A stretch of 64,000 bases of DNA from Bacillota bacterium. GTDB lineage: Bacteria > Bacillota > Clostridia > Oscillospirales > Acutalibacteraceae. Numbering within the stretch: the stretch's first letter is position 1; each line of letters opens with the position of its first letter. A program made the translations under genes and the position numbers. This document shows, in pieces, positions 8,533 through 16,874 of the stretch. Location of the stretch: contig JAEZGM010000034.1 in the NCBI GenBank assembly GCA_023416955.1, positions 1-64,000 of the forward strand, in the 5' to 3' direction. The notes under the pieces were generated by a model. That model made no database searches and had not been told where the DNA came from. It worked only from the letters and a program-made list of their open reading frames with translations.

Positions 8533-8870
8533 AAATATACACCTCGATTTAATAATTTGAAATCTTGTCTAATATGTAAGATAGGCCGACATCATCTCCT
8601 GCCGTTTTCTGAAATTAAAAGCATGAAAATAAAAAACAGCCAAACCAAAAGTTTGACTGTTTCAGACGAATTGAAGAGACATTCTTTATAAAATGCCCGT
8701 AAAACTCCTATGAAATCTGACTTCTGGCCAAAAGCGTATAGAGAATACCATACTAATACAACAGCATTCCTGCATTATATTCATTTTCATACACATTTTC
8801 AGTCGGTCAGCCATACAGAATCCCCAATCTAATGCATACTATTCAGATATGCATTATTAAGTATTTAACG
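8533..8870 (-). promoter_or_regulatory. 340-base 5' leader of transporter operon 1, candidate attenuator or riboswitch
   Basis: Between the promoter (8877-8905) and the binding-protein start there are about 340 untranslated bases. They contain an intrinsic terminator (8625-8661) about 100 bases before the ribosome binding site. Upstream segments can pair, for example ATGCATA with TATGCAT around 8833-8854. The consensus cores of T-box, SAM, lysine and glycine riboswitches were looked for by eye and not found. Control by premature termination is inferred from layout. Confidence 0.45.
8625..8661 (-). terminator. Intrinsic terminator inside the leader of operon 1
   Basis: On the minus strand, AACAGTCAAAC and GTTTGGCTGTT form an 11-bp stem with one mismatch (8635-8645 and 8651-8661) and a 5-base loop, followed by a TTTTTTATTTT tract. 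This is a textbook rho-independent terminator placed upstream of the first gene, not after a gene. Confidence 0.7.
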
Positions 8871-8876
8871 AAAGTT

Positions 8877-8905
8877 ATTATAGTGTATTCTGCACCAATT
8901 GTCAA
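8877..8905 (-). promoter_or_regulatory. Sigma-A promoter of transporter operon 1
   Basis: On the minus strand a perfect TTGACA (8900-8905) and a perfect TATAAT (8877-8882) are separated by exactly 17 bases. Transcription should begin near 8870. Confidence 0.75.
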
Positions 8906-8976
8906 TGCTAAAATAAAATTTGAAACTTACTTCACTCTTGGCCTCAAAATATAACTTTATAATAGTGTCTGTCTAT

Positions 8977-9148
8977 TTAAGTCCTGGAATAGTTGGAAGC
9001 CAACGTCTTTGTCTGGTACCCTTTTTCTCCATAGTCATGATAAAACTGCCTCGCGGCTGCCTGACCATGATTCGGTCCAGGATTCCCGTTTTTATCTTTG
9101 GCGCCATAATCGTTATAAAGCCAAAAAAACAGCTGCTTGATATCTGAA
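8977..9148 (-). pseudogene. 3' fragment of an unidentified gene (possibly transaldolase-like)
   Basis: A minus-strand frame ending at 8977-8979 reads FFWLYNDYGAKDKNGNPGPN and then HGQAAARQFYHDYGEKGYQT. This is clearly protein-like and has no start codon of its own, so it looks like a C-terminal remnant. The 'Y..YGYKT' style ending recalls transaldolase-family C-termini, but this is a tentative resemblance. It abuts the broken end of the GH3 remnant, so a deletion probably joined two unrelated genes here. Confidence 0.4.
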
Positions 9149-9152
9149 TGTT

Positions 9153-10205
9153 TCAATAAAAACCATTGCCCTGTGGGGCACTAAAGTAGATCTGGACGGC
9201 CTCCCGACCCTCGGTCTCCCCTGTGTTCGTGACCGTCGCGGAAATCGCCATATTTTCCCCTTCGGGGGCTACTTCCACGTTCGAAATGGAGAAGGTCGTA
9301 TAGGAAAGGCCGTATCCGAATTCATAATTTGCTTTTTTATAGCCGGAATCGAATGTTTCAAAATAACGGTATCGACAAAAATATCTTCCGCATAATTGAC
9401 ATACCCACTGTGCTGCGCGAAGTTTGCGGAAGGCGGATAATCCGCATAGCTTTTTGCGAACGTATCCTCCAATTTGCCGGACGGAGTCACATCGCCGCAA
9501 AGGACATCCGCCACGGCGTTTCCGTCCTCCATACCCGGCTACCAGGAAATCAGGACGGAGATCCCGGATAATTCCGAATCCATGAGGTATCGATCACTCC
9601 GCCGATATTCAATACGACCGCGACTTTCTTGAAGCCGGCCGAAGTAACCTTATTCAGCATGGAAACTTCGTCGTCACTCAGGTAATAGTCACCCTTTGCC
9701 GCGGTTCTGTCCGAGCCTTCCCCAGAGTTCCGGCTGATGGTCACCACCGCGGTTTTTGTGTTTTGCGCAGCAGCGGACACCAGAGTGTCCGTCAGCGGCA
9801 TTTCTCCTTTTCCCCCGCCGGACAGATAAGCTTTATATGCCGTAATCAGCGGCTCGTACAGGGAAATCTTCCCATCATTTTCTTTCCCCTGCATACCCGC
9901 CAGAAGATTGACCACATAATCGGTGTTGACATCTCCGGAGTCCCAGCCTCCTTTGACAAAAATTGATTTGCCATGACCCGAACAAAGCCACCGTCTGACC
10001 ATACGGAATGGGCAGGGCGCTGTTCTCGTTTTCCAGCAAAACCATCCCCTACGAGGCCGCTTCCCTTGAAAGCTGTGCGTTGTCCTCTTTTTTCAGGGCC
10101 GCTCCGGAACCGGAACAATATATTGGTTAAACGTTTTGGCAGGCGAAACAAAAGTGCCTTGATCCCGTCATTATAGATCAGAAAAGGATGGATAAACGGC
10201 TGCAT
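9153..10205 (-). pseudogene. GH3 beta-glucosidase fragment, frameshifted and truncated
   Basis: Several frames on the minus strand give consecutive pieces of the C-terminal half of a glycoside hydrolase family 3 enzyme: GMVLLENENSALPIPYGQTV near 10050, DYYLSDDEVSMLNKV and VAVVLNIGGVIDTSWI near 9650, GMEDGNAVADVLCGDVTPSG near 9530, and YEFGYGLSYTTF at the start of the fibronectin-like domain near 9320. At least three frame changes and an in-frame stop interrupt it. The N-terminal barrel with the catalytic Asp is missing, and the 3' end is lost at 9153. The gene is dead; in life it would have hydrolysed beta-glucosides. Confidence 0.8.
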
Positions 10206-10258
10206 GATTCACAGGCCGCAACGGACGACACTGTCCTCGCCGGTTTTAAGCAGAATCG

Positions 10259-10314
10259 CCGTATAATTAGAATTCCCGTAAGTCATATGACTTACGGGAA
10301 TTCTAATTATACGG
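10259..10314. repeat. 56-bp perfect palindrome with no loop
   Basis: CCGTATAATTAGAATTCCCG followed by TAAGTCAT is immediately repeated as its exact reverse complement, giving 28-bp arms meeting at ATAT. Such a structure extrudes as a cruciform or folds as a hairpin in RNA. It lies between the GH3 remnant and an AT-rich small-ORF region. It may mark a palindromic junction left by a rearrangement or by an element end. Confidence 0.7.
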
Positions 10315-10575
10315 GTAAGCAGGATGTTTACCAAATTGACTGTGGCATAATGCCGATAGCAATTATTTGTATATTTTACACATTATTATTGCATAAATAG
10401 ATAATCAATAAGCAATATTGACACGCCAAATTGTCTGTGGTAATATTTGGTAAGTAAAAGAATGAGGATAATTCTATCATTTCTGAATCTTGAACTAACC
10501 ATAATTCGAAATTATTACATTAATATGAACTCTAATAATTATTCTATATCAGAATAATTCTTAATTACAAAATGA

Positions 10576-10899
10576 TTGTTTGTCTCAATATTATGTGTAT
10601 TTAAATTCTTCCTATTGGAGGTAATTTCTCTACATGAGAAAGAAAAGGGCAATAATTATTTTCAGAAAATTGTTACCGCTTTTAATGAGCTTCATCTTAT
10701 CCCCAGAATTTCGATTTCAACACCTGCCGGAGCAAGTATTTGGATAAAAACAATAGGTGACCGGCAATCCTATAAAATTATTATGAATGGCTCTATTGTC
10801 CAAATTAACTCTTTTACTTACAGTTGCAACGAAGATGCGGCGAAAATAATGCGAGAGCTGTATCAAACTTTGCCTTATCCTGAAGAGTATTACTCTTAA
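10576..10899 (+). CDS. Hypothetical protein, start uncertain
   Basis: A frame ending at 10899 encodes NYFQKIVTAFNELHLIPRIS followed by a compact alpha/beta-looking region ending YQTLPYPEEYYS. A GGAGG at 10618-10622 points to the ATG at 10634, but that ATG is in another frame and gives only 36 residues. The listed frame needs a TTG at 10576 or 10615. Either the start is unusual or a frameshift has split the gene. No family was recognised. Base composition is much more AT-rich than in the flanking operons, suggesting acquisition. Confidence 0.35.
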   Translation: MFVSILCVFKFFLLEVISLHEKEKGNNYFQKIVTAFNELHLIPRISISTPAGASIWIKTIGDRQSYKIIMNGSIVQINSFTYSCNEDAAKIMRELYQTLPYPEEYYS

Positions 10900-10933
10900 A
10901 TAATCTAAGTAGATTTTCGGAGGAATGTAGTAA

Positions 10934-11110
10934 TTGAAAAACACAAAAAACTTTATACTTTCAAGCATAGCTTTTTTAGTTATTATTATCACAGCATTTC
11001 TGCCGAATAATATGTACATTCACAAAATTTCCGGCATCATAATATATATTATTATTATATTTAGAAAAAATATTGTAAATTTATGGTCTGAACGTAAAGG
11101 TCACAAATAA
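10934..11110 (+). CDS. 58-residue membrane peptide
   Basis: TTG 10934 with a GGAGGA site 10 bases upstream, ending TAA at 11108-11110. Two hydrophobic segments (FILSSIAFLVIIITAFL and IIIYIIIIF) with basic ends predict a small two-pass membrane protein. It follows the preceding hypothetical gene by 34 bp on the same strand and shares its AT-rich composition. Function unknown. Confidence 0.4.
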   Translation: MKNTKNFILSSIAFLVIIITAFLPNNMYIHKISGIIIYIIIIFRKNIVNLWSERKGHK

Positions 11111-11280
11111 GTTATAGCTTCCCTTAATATTTTCCCTATCTCCACTCGCATATTTCCATACGTTTCTTTTCTATAGTACTTGAGCGCAAATGAGATGTGG
11201 TATTCGCAATTCCAACTCGTATCGCTTAAACCATCTATGTCATTCGTCTACATGTCGAATGTCCTCCTTTTGCTTTACTT

Positions 11281-11422
11281 GACCTACTCTCACAAATACG
11301 CAGACGGCGAAAGTACTATGGTTATTGGCCAACAATATCATCGCTATGAAAATCGCTTGAATCGGGATTTTCAGACGAATAAGTCTAATCAAAAATGGGT
11401 AACTGATATCTCCTATAATTAA
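11281..11422 (+). pseudogene. IS3-family transposase (OrfB) 5' fragment of the rve region
   Basis: The segment ENRLNRDFQTNKSNQKWVTD followed by ISYN and a stop matches the highly conserved start of the integrase core in IS150/IS3 OrfB proteins (N.L.R.F....PN.KWVTDITYI). The rest of the catalytic DDE domain and the element ends are missing. It is an insertion-sequence relic. Confidence 0.6.
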
Positions 11423-11457
11423 AACAAAGCTGACACCTTATGAAAACGGTGTCAGCC
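11421..11457 (-). terminator. Terminator of the GH38/peptide operon
   Basis: GCTGACACC (11429-11437) and GGTGTCAGC (11448-11456) form a 9-bp perfect stem. Read on the minus strand the stem is followed by TTTGTTTTAATT. It lies about 160 bp after the last gene of the minus-strand operon that ends at 11618. Confidence 0.6.
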
Positions 11458-11617
11458 TGCATAAATTCGAAATATCCTACGGCTGGGAGACTTATTTCTT
11501 GTCCGTTAACCAGGGGCGCTTCATAGCCTGGCGGGGGTGTGGTTCTTCATTTTCTTTCCAATGCGAGACCCCTAGCCACACCGGTAAATTCCGAGCTGTA
11601 TTGCTTTGGTACAGCTC

Positions 11618-12790
11618 TTAAAGAGCCTTCAGCGCGTGTTCCAGCGCATCCAGCTGGTTCTCGACTCCTTCCAGGCCGACATGCAGGCGAATGATTGATC
11701 GAGAACCGCCGTGCCAGGCGACCTCGCTTTCGCTCAGCTTATAGAACGGCATGGACTTTAGGCTTTCAAAGCCGCCCCAGGAAACGCCTGCCTGGAACAC
11801 TTCGAGTGAATCACACATTTTTTCAGAATTTTCAAAGGAAGTATCCAATTCAAAGCTAAGCAGACCGCTGCTGCCAGTTTGCTGTTTGGCAATCAGCTCA
11901 TGCTGTGGATGCGAAGCAAGGCCGGGGTAGTGGACCGCTTTTACTTTAGGGTTCTTCTCCAGGTATTCGGCAACCTGCAGTGCCGCGGCTTGATGTGCCT
12001 CAAGCCGAACCCGTAAGGTGCGCAGACCGCGAATCAGCAGCCAGGCCTCCATCGGCCCCAGAATGCTACCGTACAGCTCGCGTTCCCGGCAGGCGATGCC
12101 CTGCATGATTTCTGTATCGTTTGAAACTAGCGCGCCCGCAATGATGTCGCTGTGACCGCCCAGATATTTGGTCGCCGTGTGCATAACGAAATCCACACCC
12201 ATATCCAGCGGCTTCTGGAACAGCGGGGTGCAGTAGGTGTTGTCAATCAGCGTGCGGATGCCGTGCGCTTTCGCCAGCTTGACAATTGCGCGGATGTCAC
12301 ACACGTTGAATACGAGCGAGGCCGGGCTTTCAAAGACGATGATTTTGGTGTTCGACTGCACAGCCGCTTCGATTTCCGCGAGATCGTCGCCCTTTACGTA
12401 AGTGGTCGTAATATTGAATTTCGGTTCGCAGTACTGGTCCAGAAAAATCTTGGTCGGGCCGTAAATATTGCGAATACAGATCACATGATCTCCCGCATTG
12501 CACACGGACAAAATTGCAGAGGTTGTCGCGGACATGCCGGAGGAAAAACAGAGGGCCATGGTGCCGTGCTCCAACGCGGCAATCTTTTTTTCCGCAATCA
12601 TGACCGTTGGGTTGGATTCCCGCCCGTAAATAAAGTTTTCGTCGGAAAACCGTTCCACGGAATTCAGATCCTTCATATTCTTTTTCACATGGAGAGAATT
12701 CATGAAAATCGGGGGAATGACGGCGTCCAGGTACCGGTCATACTCGTCACCCAAATGCGTGAGGGTCATATCGTCTTTCAATGCTAACAC
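11618..12790 (-). CDS. PLP-dependent Cys/Met metabolism enzyme (cystathionine gamma-lyase/synthase family)
   Basis: 390 residues from GTG 12790. It has the full Cys/Met-metabolism PLP fold: YGRESNPT near 56-62, the cofactor-phosphate loop FSSGMSATTSA (~82-92), DNTY near 183, and the Schiff-base lysine in HTATKYLGGHSD (Lys208). Family members do cystathionine synthesis or cleavage, methionine or homocysteine gamma-elimination. The exact substrate cannot be read from the sequence. It is last in the operon, 81 bp after the OppF-like gene, so it may degrade sulfur amino acids released from imported peptides. Confidence 0.85.
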   Translation of the reverse strand: MLALKDDMTLTHLGDEYDRYLDAVIPPIFMNSLHVKKNMKDLNSVERFSDENFIYGRESNPTVMIAEKKIAALEHGTMALCFSSGMSATTSAILSVCNAGDHVICIRNIYGPTKIFLDQYCEPKFNITTTYVKGDDLAEIEAAVQSNTKIIVFESPASLVFNVCDIRAIVKLAKAHGIRTLIDNTYCTPLFQKPLDMGVDFVMHTATKYLGGHSDIIAGALVSNDTEIMQGIACRERELYGSILGPMEAWLLIRGLRTLRVRLEAHQAAALQVAEYLEKNPKVKAVHYPGLASHPQHELIAKQQTGSSGLLSFELDTSFENSEKMCDSLEVFQAGVSWGGFESLKSMPFYKLSESEVAWHGGSRSIIRLHVGLEGVENQLDALEHALKAL

Positions 12791-12871
12791 TTCTCTTTCC
12801 TATATTCAAAAGCTCCGGCGCTTGTGCCGGAAAAATGGCGTCCACGGCAGCCGACGGGGTGCCATGCCGGA

Positions 12872-13867
12872 TTATTTCCCAGCCGCCGCGCCGCTTTCAC
12901 CAAACAGGTGGCACGCCACAAAATGCTTGGGCGCGACCTCCTTGAGCTCCGGCGTTACGCCGCCGCAGATTTCCTTTGCGTACCTGCAGCGACTCTTAAA
13001 GCGGCAGCCCGGCCCACAGTTAATGGGGCTGCCTACTTCGCCTTCCAGCGGAATAATTGCCTTTTCCCGTTCAATATCCGGGTCCGCCATGGGAATGGCC
13101 GAGAGCAGAGCCTTGGTGTACACATGCTGCGGGTGGGCATAAAGCTCTTCACAGGGAGCCTTTTCCACTAGCTGCCCCATGTACATAACCCCCACCTGAT
13201 CCGAGATGTGCTTGACCATGGAAAGGTCGTGCGCAATGAACAGGTAGGTCAGCCCCATTTCCTGCTGCAGGCGAATCAGCAGGTTGACTACCTGCGCCTG
13301 AATCGAAACGTCCAGCGCCGAAATCGGTTCGTCGCAGACGATGAATTTGGGGTCAACGGCCAGCGCGCGCGCAATGCCGATGCGTTGCCGCTGCCCACCG
13401 GAAAATTCATGCGGAAACCGGTTGGCGTGCTCCTTATTGAGCCCGACGGTTTCCAGCAGCTCGTAAATGCGCCTCTGGCGCTCCGCGCCGGGGTACAAGC
13501 CGTGCACGTTCATGCCTTCCGCAATAATATCGCCGACAGTCATGCGCGGGTCCAGCGAAGCGTAGGGGTCCTGAAAGATCATCTGGGCGTCCTTTATGAA
13601 GGATAGCCTTTCTTTGTGGCCCTTAGGCACCGCCTTGCCGCGGAACAGCACCTGCCCGTCGGTCGGCTCGTACAAGCCGAGCACCGTACGACCGCAGGTG
13701 GTTTTTCCGCAGCCGGACTCGCCCACCAGGCCAAGCGTTTCCCCTTCGGAAATATTGAAGGATACGTTGTCGACAGCCTTGAGGATTTTACCGCGGCCAA
13801 GGTTAAAATATTTTTTCAGGTTGGTGACCTGCACCAAGGGCTGTGTCCCCCTTTTGCTTTCATCCAT
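12872..13867 (-). CDS. Oligopeptide ABC transporter ATPase, OppF type (operon 2)
   Basis: 331 residues from ATG 13867. Walker A GESGCGKTT (~54-62), Q-loop MIFQDPYASLDP, signature FSGGQRQRI, Walker B with DEPISALDVS, H-loop FIAHDLS, and the C-terminal cysteine segment CRFKSRCRYAKEIC. The stop of the upstream OppD-like gene is one base away. It is a separate paralogue of the operon 1 OppF-like protein, clearly diverged in sequence. Confidence 0.92.
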   Translation of the reverse strand: MDESKRGTQPLVQVTNLKKYFNLGRGKILKAVDNVSFNISEGETLGLVGESGCGKTTCGRTVLGLYEPTDGQVLFRGKAVPKGHKERLSFIKDAQMIFQDPYASLDPRMTVGDIIAEGMNVHGLYPGAERQRRIYELLETVGLNKEHANRFPHEFSGGQRQRIGIARALAVDPKFIVCDEPISALDVSIQAQVVNLLIRLQQEMGLTYLFIAHDLSMVKHISDQVGVMYMGQLVEKAPCEELYAHPQHVYTKALLSAIPMADPDIEREKAIIPLEGEVGSPINCGPGCRFKSRCRYAKEICGGVTPELKEVAPKHFVACHLFGESGAAAGK

Positions 13868-13868
13868 G

Positions 13869-14888
13869 TTACAGCACGCTCCTTACCTCGTCAAAATGCA
13901 GCTCTTCTTTCGCATAGGGATGCTGAAGCCAGCACATCGCCTTGTGCGTGTCTGAAATCTGAGAATACTCAGGGTCCAGATTTCGGCAGATTTCCATGCA
14001 GTGCGCGCAGCGCAGGGAAAATCCGCAGCCGGCAGGCGGCTGAATCAGATCGGGTGGCGTGCCGGGAATGGAAGCCAGCTGCGCTTTGCTTTCCGTATGG
14101 ATGCCCGGAACGGCGTTGAGCAGAGCATAGGTGTAAGGATGCTGCGGATTTTTGAAAATTTCGTGCACGGTACCGAATTCCACGATTTCACCTGCGTACA
14201 TGACTGCAATCTTATCCGCCATACCGGCCACCACACCGAGGTCATGCGTAATCAGGATGATAGAGGTGTTGTTTGCGGCCTGAATTTCCCGCAGCAGCTG
14301 CAGAATCTGTGCCTGAATGGTTACATCCAGCGCTGTGGTGGGCTCGTCGGCAATCAAAAGCTCCGGGTTACTGGCCAGCGCCTGGGCAATTACTACACGC
14401 TGACGCATGCCGCCCGAAAATTCGTAGGGGTACTCGCGGATACGCTCCTCCGGGTTCGGAATGCTGACCTTATGGAGCATTTCGAGTGCTTTTGCCCCCG
14501 CATCCTTTTTTGAGATTTTCTCGTGCACTTGGATTCCTTCGGAGATCTGGCGGCCGATCTTCATCGTCGGGTTCAGGGAGGTCATGGGGTCCTGGAAAAC
14601 CATACCCGCGTTTTTACCGCGGAATTGCCGCCACTGCTTTTTACTGAAATCCAGAATATTGGCACCGTTAAAGCGGATTTCGCTGCCTTTTTTCACTTCG
14701 GCGGCGCGCTCCGGCAACAGCCCCATGATCGCCTTAGAGGTCACGGTTTTTCCGCTGCCCGATTCGCCCACAATGGCGAGCGTTTCCCCGCGGTCCAGCG
14801 CAAAGGAAACACCTCGGACGGCCTGCACCTCGCCGGCATAGGTATGAAAGGAAATCTTCAGGTTGTTTACTTCAAGTAATTGACTCAT
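13869..14888 (-). CDS. Oligopeptide ABC transporter ATPase, OppD type (operon 2)
   Basis: 339 residues. The start was set at ATG 14888 (MSQLLEVNNL), which has AGGAGG at ideal spacing; the longer frame to 14963 adds non-homologous residues inside the upstream gene. It shows Walker A GESGSGKTVT, Q-loop MVFQDPMTSLNP, signature FSGGMRQR, Walker B with DEPTTALDVT and the oligopeptide C-terminal cysteine cluster (CGFSLRCAHCMEIC). Confidence 0.92.
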   Translation of the reverse strand: MSQLLEVNNLKISFHTYAGEVQAVRGVSFALDRGETLAIVGESGSGKTVTSKAIMGLLPERAAEVKKGSEIRFNGANILDFSKKQWRQFRGKNAGMVFQDPMTSLNPTMKIGRQISEGIQVHEKISKKDAGAKALEMLHKVSIPNPEERIREYPYEFSGGMRQRVVIAQALASNPELLIADEPTTALDVTIQAQILQLLREIQAANNTSIILITHDLGVVAGMADKIAVMYAGEIVEFGTVHEIFKNPQHPYTYALLNAVPGIHTESKAQLASIPGTPPDLIQPPAGCGFSLRCAHCMEICRNLDPEYSQISDTHKAMCWLQHPYAKEELHFDEVRSVL

Positions 14889-14901
14889 TTCTGTCCTCCT
14901 G

Positions 14902-15828
14902 CTACTGTCTGAGCTTGGGGTCAAACGCGTCGCGCAGACCGTCGCCGAGCAGATTAAACGCAAGCATCGTCAGGCTGATGGCAAGGGCGGGGAAGATCAG
15001 CTCGTGCGGGTAGTAAGACATCTGCTGCTGGCCAAGCGATGCCATGGCACCCCAGCTGGTATCCGGGGGCTGAATTCCCATCCCGATAAAGCTCAAAAAC
15101 GCCTCGGAAAAAATAAAACCGGGCACCGCAAATGTGGTATTGACGATAATGACGCTCAGCGTGTTCGGCAGAAGGTGCCGCAGAATGATCTTGATCGGGC
15201 TGACGCCGAGCGCCCTGGCCGCCAGCACGTATTCGCTTTCCTTCAGGCTGAGAACCTGCCCGCGTACAATACGCGCCAGGTCAGTCCAACTGGTGATACA
15301 CAGCGCGATGATCAGGGAATTCATCCCTTTACCGAGTATCATGGAAACGATGATAACCACGATCATGTAGGGAATGCCGACCAGAATTTCAACAATACGC
15401 ATCATAATATCATCGACAATACCGCCGAAATAGCCGCTGATTCCGCCGTAAACGGCGCCTACCAGCAGGGAAATGGCTGTACCTACAAAGCCGATCATCA
15501 GCGAAACGCGTCCGCCGATCCACAATCGGGCGAAAATATCGCGCCCCAGGTTATCCAAACCGAAAATATGCTCCATGGAGGGTATTTCGTTGGTGCGGGC
15601 GGTCAGCTGCGTGAGGTACGCGTCGGGCGAAATCATCGGCTCAAACACGCACATGAGAATCAGAAACACCAGAAAGAACAGGCTAACCATGGCCACCTTG
15701 TTGGTTTTTAGCCGACGCCAGGCATCCTGCCAGTAGGTGACGCTGGGGCGTACGACCGCTTCAGCTTCGTGAACGTCCGCTTTTGCGGGGCGAAACATGC
15801 CCCGCTGAATTGTCTTGGTATTCTCCAT
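14902..15828 (-). CDS. Oligopeptide ABC transporter permease, OppC type (operon 2)
   Basis: 308 residues, ATG 15828 with AGAGGTG upstream. A basic cytoplasmic N-terminus precedes the first membrane segment (~48-68). The family loop HIFGLDNLGRDIFARL is present, and the EAA motif reads LAARALGVSPIKIILRHLLP. It forms the permease pair with the OppB-like protein whose gene ends 6 bp upstream. Confidence 0.92.
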   Translation of the reverse strand: MENTKTIQRGMFRPAKADVHEAEAVVRPSVTYWQDAWRRLKTNKVAMVSLFFLVFLILMCVFEPMISPDAYLTQLTARTNEIPSMEHIFGLDNLGRDIFARLWIGGRVSLMIGFVGTAISLLVGAVYGGISGYFGGIVDDIMMRIVEILVGIPYMIVVIIVSMILGKGMNSLIIALCITSWTDLARIVRGQVLSLKESEYVLAARALGVSPIKIILRHLLPNTLSVIIVNTTFAVPGFIFSEAFLSFIGMGIQPPDTSWGAMASLGQQQMSYYPHELIFPALAISLTMLAFNLLGDGLRDAFDPKLRQ

Positions 15829-15834
15829 CGTCTG

Positions 15835-16797
15835 TCACCTCTTCTTTCCTTGTACTAAACCCTTGCGCACACGCGGATCGACAAGCGAGTACAGAATATC
15901 CACAACCACAATGGAAGCGATGAACAGAAAAGAGAAAAAGAAGGTCGTTGCCATGATGACGGGGTAGTCTCTTCCGTTCACGCTATCCACAAAATACCGA
16001 CCGAGCCCCGGAATGGAGAAAATTCGTTCAATGACAAAGGAACCGGTCACAATGCCGGCGATCTGTGGGGCCACAATGGTAATAATCGGCGTGATGCTAT
16101 TTTTGAACACGTGGCGGCGGATGATCTGCCCTTCAGAAAGGCCTTTAGCCTTTGCGGTGAGGATGTAGTCGTTGTTCATCACGTCCAGCACAGAGGAGCG
16201 CATGAAGCGTGAATACGTGGCAATGCCGCCGATTGCCAGTGACAGAGTTGGCAAGAAGGTATAACGCAGACTGTCCCCAAAGCTCATGCTGGAATCCGCC
16301 CAACCGACAATCGGGAAGAAATCGCCGCCCAGCCCCTTTTGCAACAGCGCGGCAAAAACAAAGCTCGGCACCGAAACGCCCACAATTGCTATAAAAATGG
16401 TAATGAAATCGGCCCAGGTATTGCGCCGCAGCGCGGCAATTATGCCGAGCACCAGGCCGAGGATGAGGCCCAGCACAACTGCCTGCAGACCCAGCCGCAG
16501 TGAAGCCGGAAAGCGCTGCTCAATAATGGCATTTGCCGTCAGGCCGGGGGTCTTGTAGGACTCGCCAAAATCGCCGTGCAGCACAATGTTTTTCAGGTAA
16601 ATCACATACCGTTCGCCCACGGGCTTGTCCAGACCCCATTTTACCTTAATATTTTCCGCAACCGCCGGCGGCAGAATCTTCGTGCCGGATTGGACCGGGT
16701 CCCCGGGCAGCGTGCTCATCAGGAAAAAAGTAACCGTTAGGATGATCCACAATGTTACCACCAGGTAGATCAGCTTGCGGATAATGTATTTGACCAT
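15835..16797 (-). CDS. Oligopeptide ABC transporter permease, OppB type (operon 2)
   Basis: 320 residues, ATG 16797 with GGGAGG upstream. It starts MVKYIIRKLIYLVVTLWIIL with the conserved TFFLMSTLPGDP stretch and the KWGLDKPVGERY segment. Its EAA loop reads TAKAKGLSEGQIIRRHVFKN. About six transmembrane helices. Confidence 0.92.
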   Translation of the reverse strand: MVKYIIRKLIYLVVTLWIILTVTFFLMSTLPGDPVQSGTKILPPAVAENIKVKWGLDKPVGERYVIYLKNIVLHGDFGESYKTPGLTANAIIEQRFPASLRLGLQAVVLGLILGLVLGIIAALRRNTWADFITIFIAIVGVSVPSFVFAALLQKGLGGDFFPIVGWADSSMSFGDSLRYTFLPTLSLAIGGIATYSRFMRSSVLDVMNNDYILTAKAKGLSEGQIIRRHVFKNSITPIITIVAPQIAGIVTGSFVIERIFSIPGLGRYFVDSVNGRDYPVIMATTFFFSFLFIASIVVVDILYSLVDPRVRKGLVQGKKR

Positions 16798-16874
16798 TGT
16801 TTACCTCCCGTGAAACCCGGCAAAAGCAGGCCGGGCCTGTTTCCGCCGGGTAGTTTTTGAGGGCTTAGAAATGT

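Noticed and set aside
8533..8870. T-box or SAM riboswitch upstream of transporter operon 1
   Set aside because: The T-box sequence GGTGG..CCGCG and the SAM core were not found in the leader, so no class is assigned.
12152..12787. A 211-codon plus-strand frame opposite the PLP enzyme
   Set aside because: Antisense to a gene with the complete PLP-lysine motif.
15004..15711. A 235-codon plus-strand frame opposite the OppC-like permease
   Set aside because: Very rich in His/Asn/Gln, the mirror of hydrophobic codons on the other strand.
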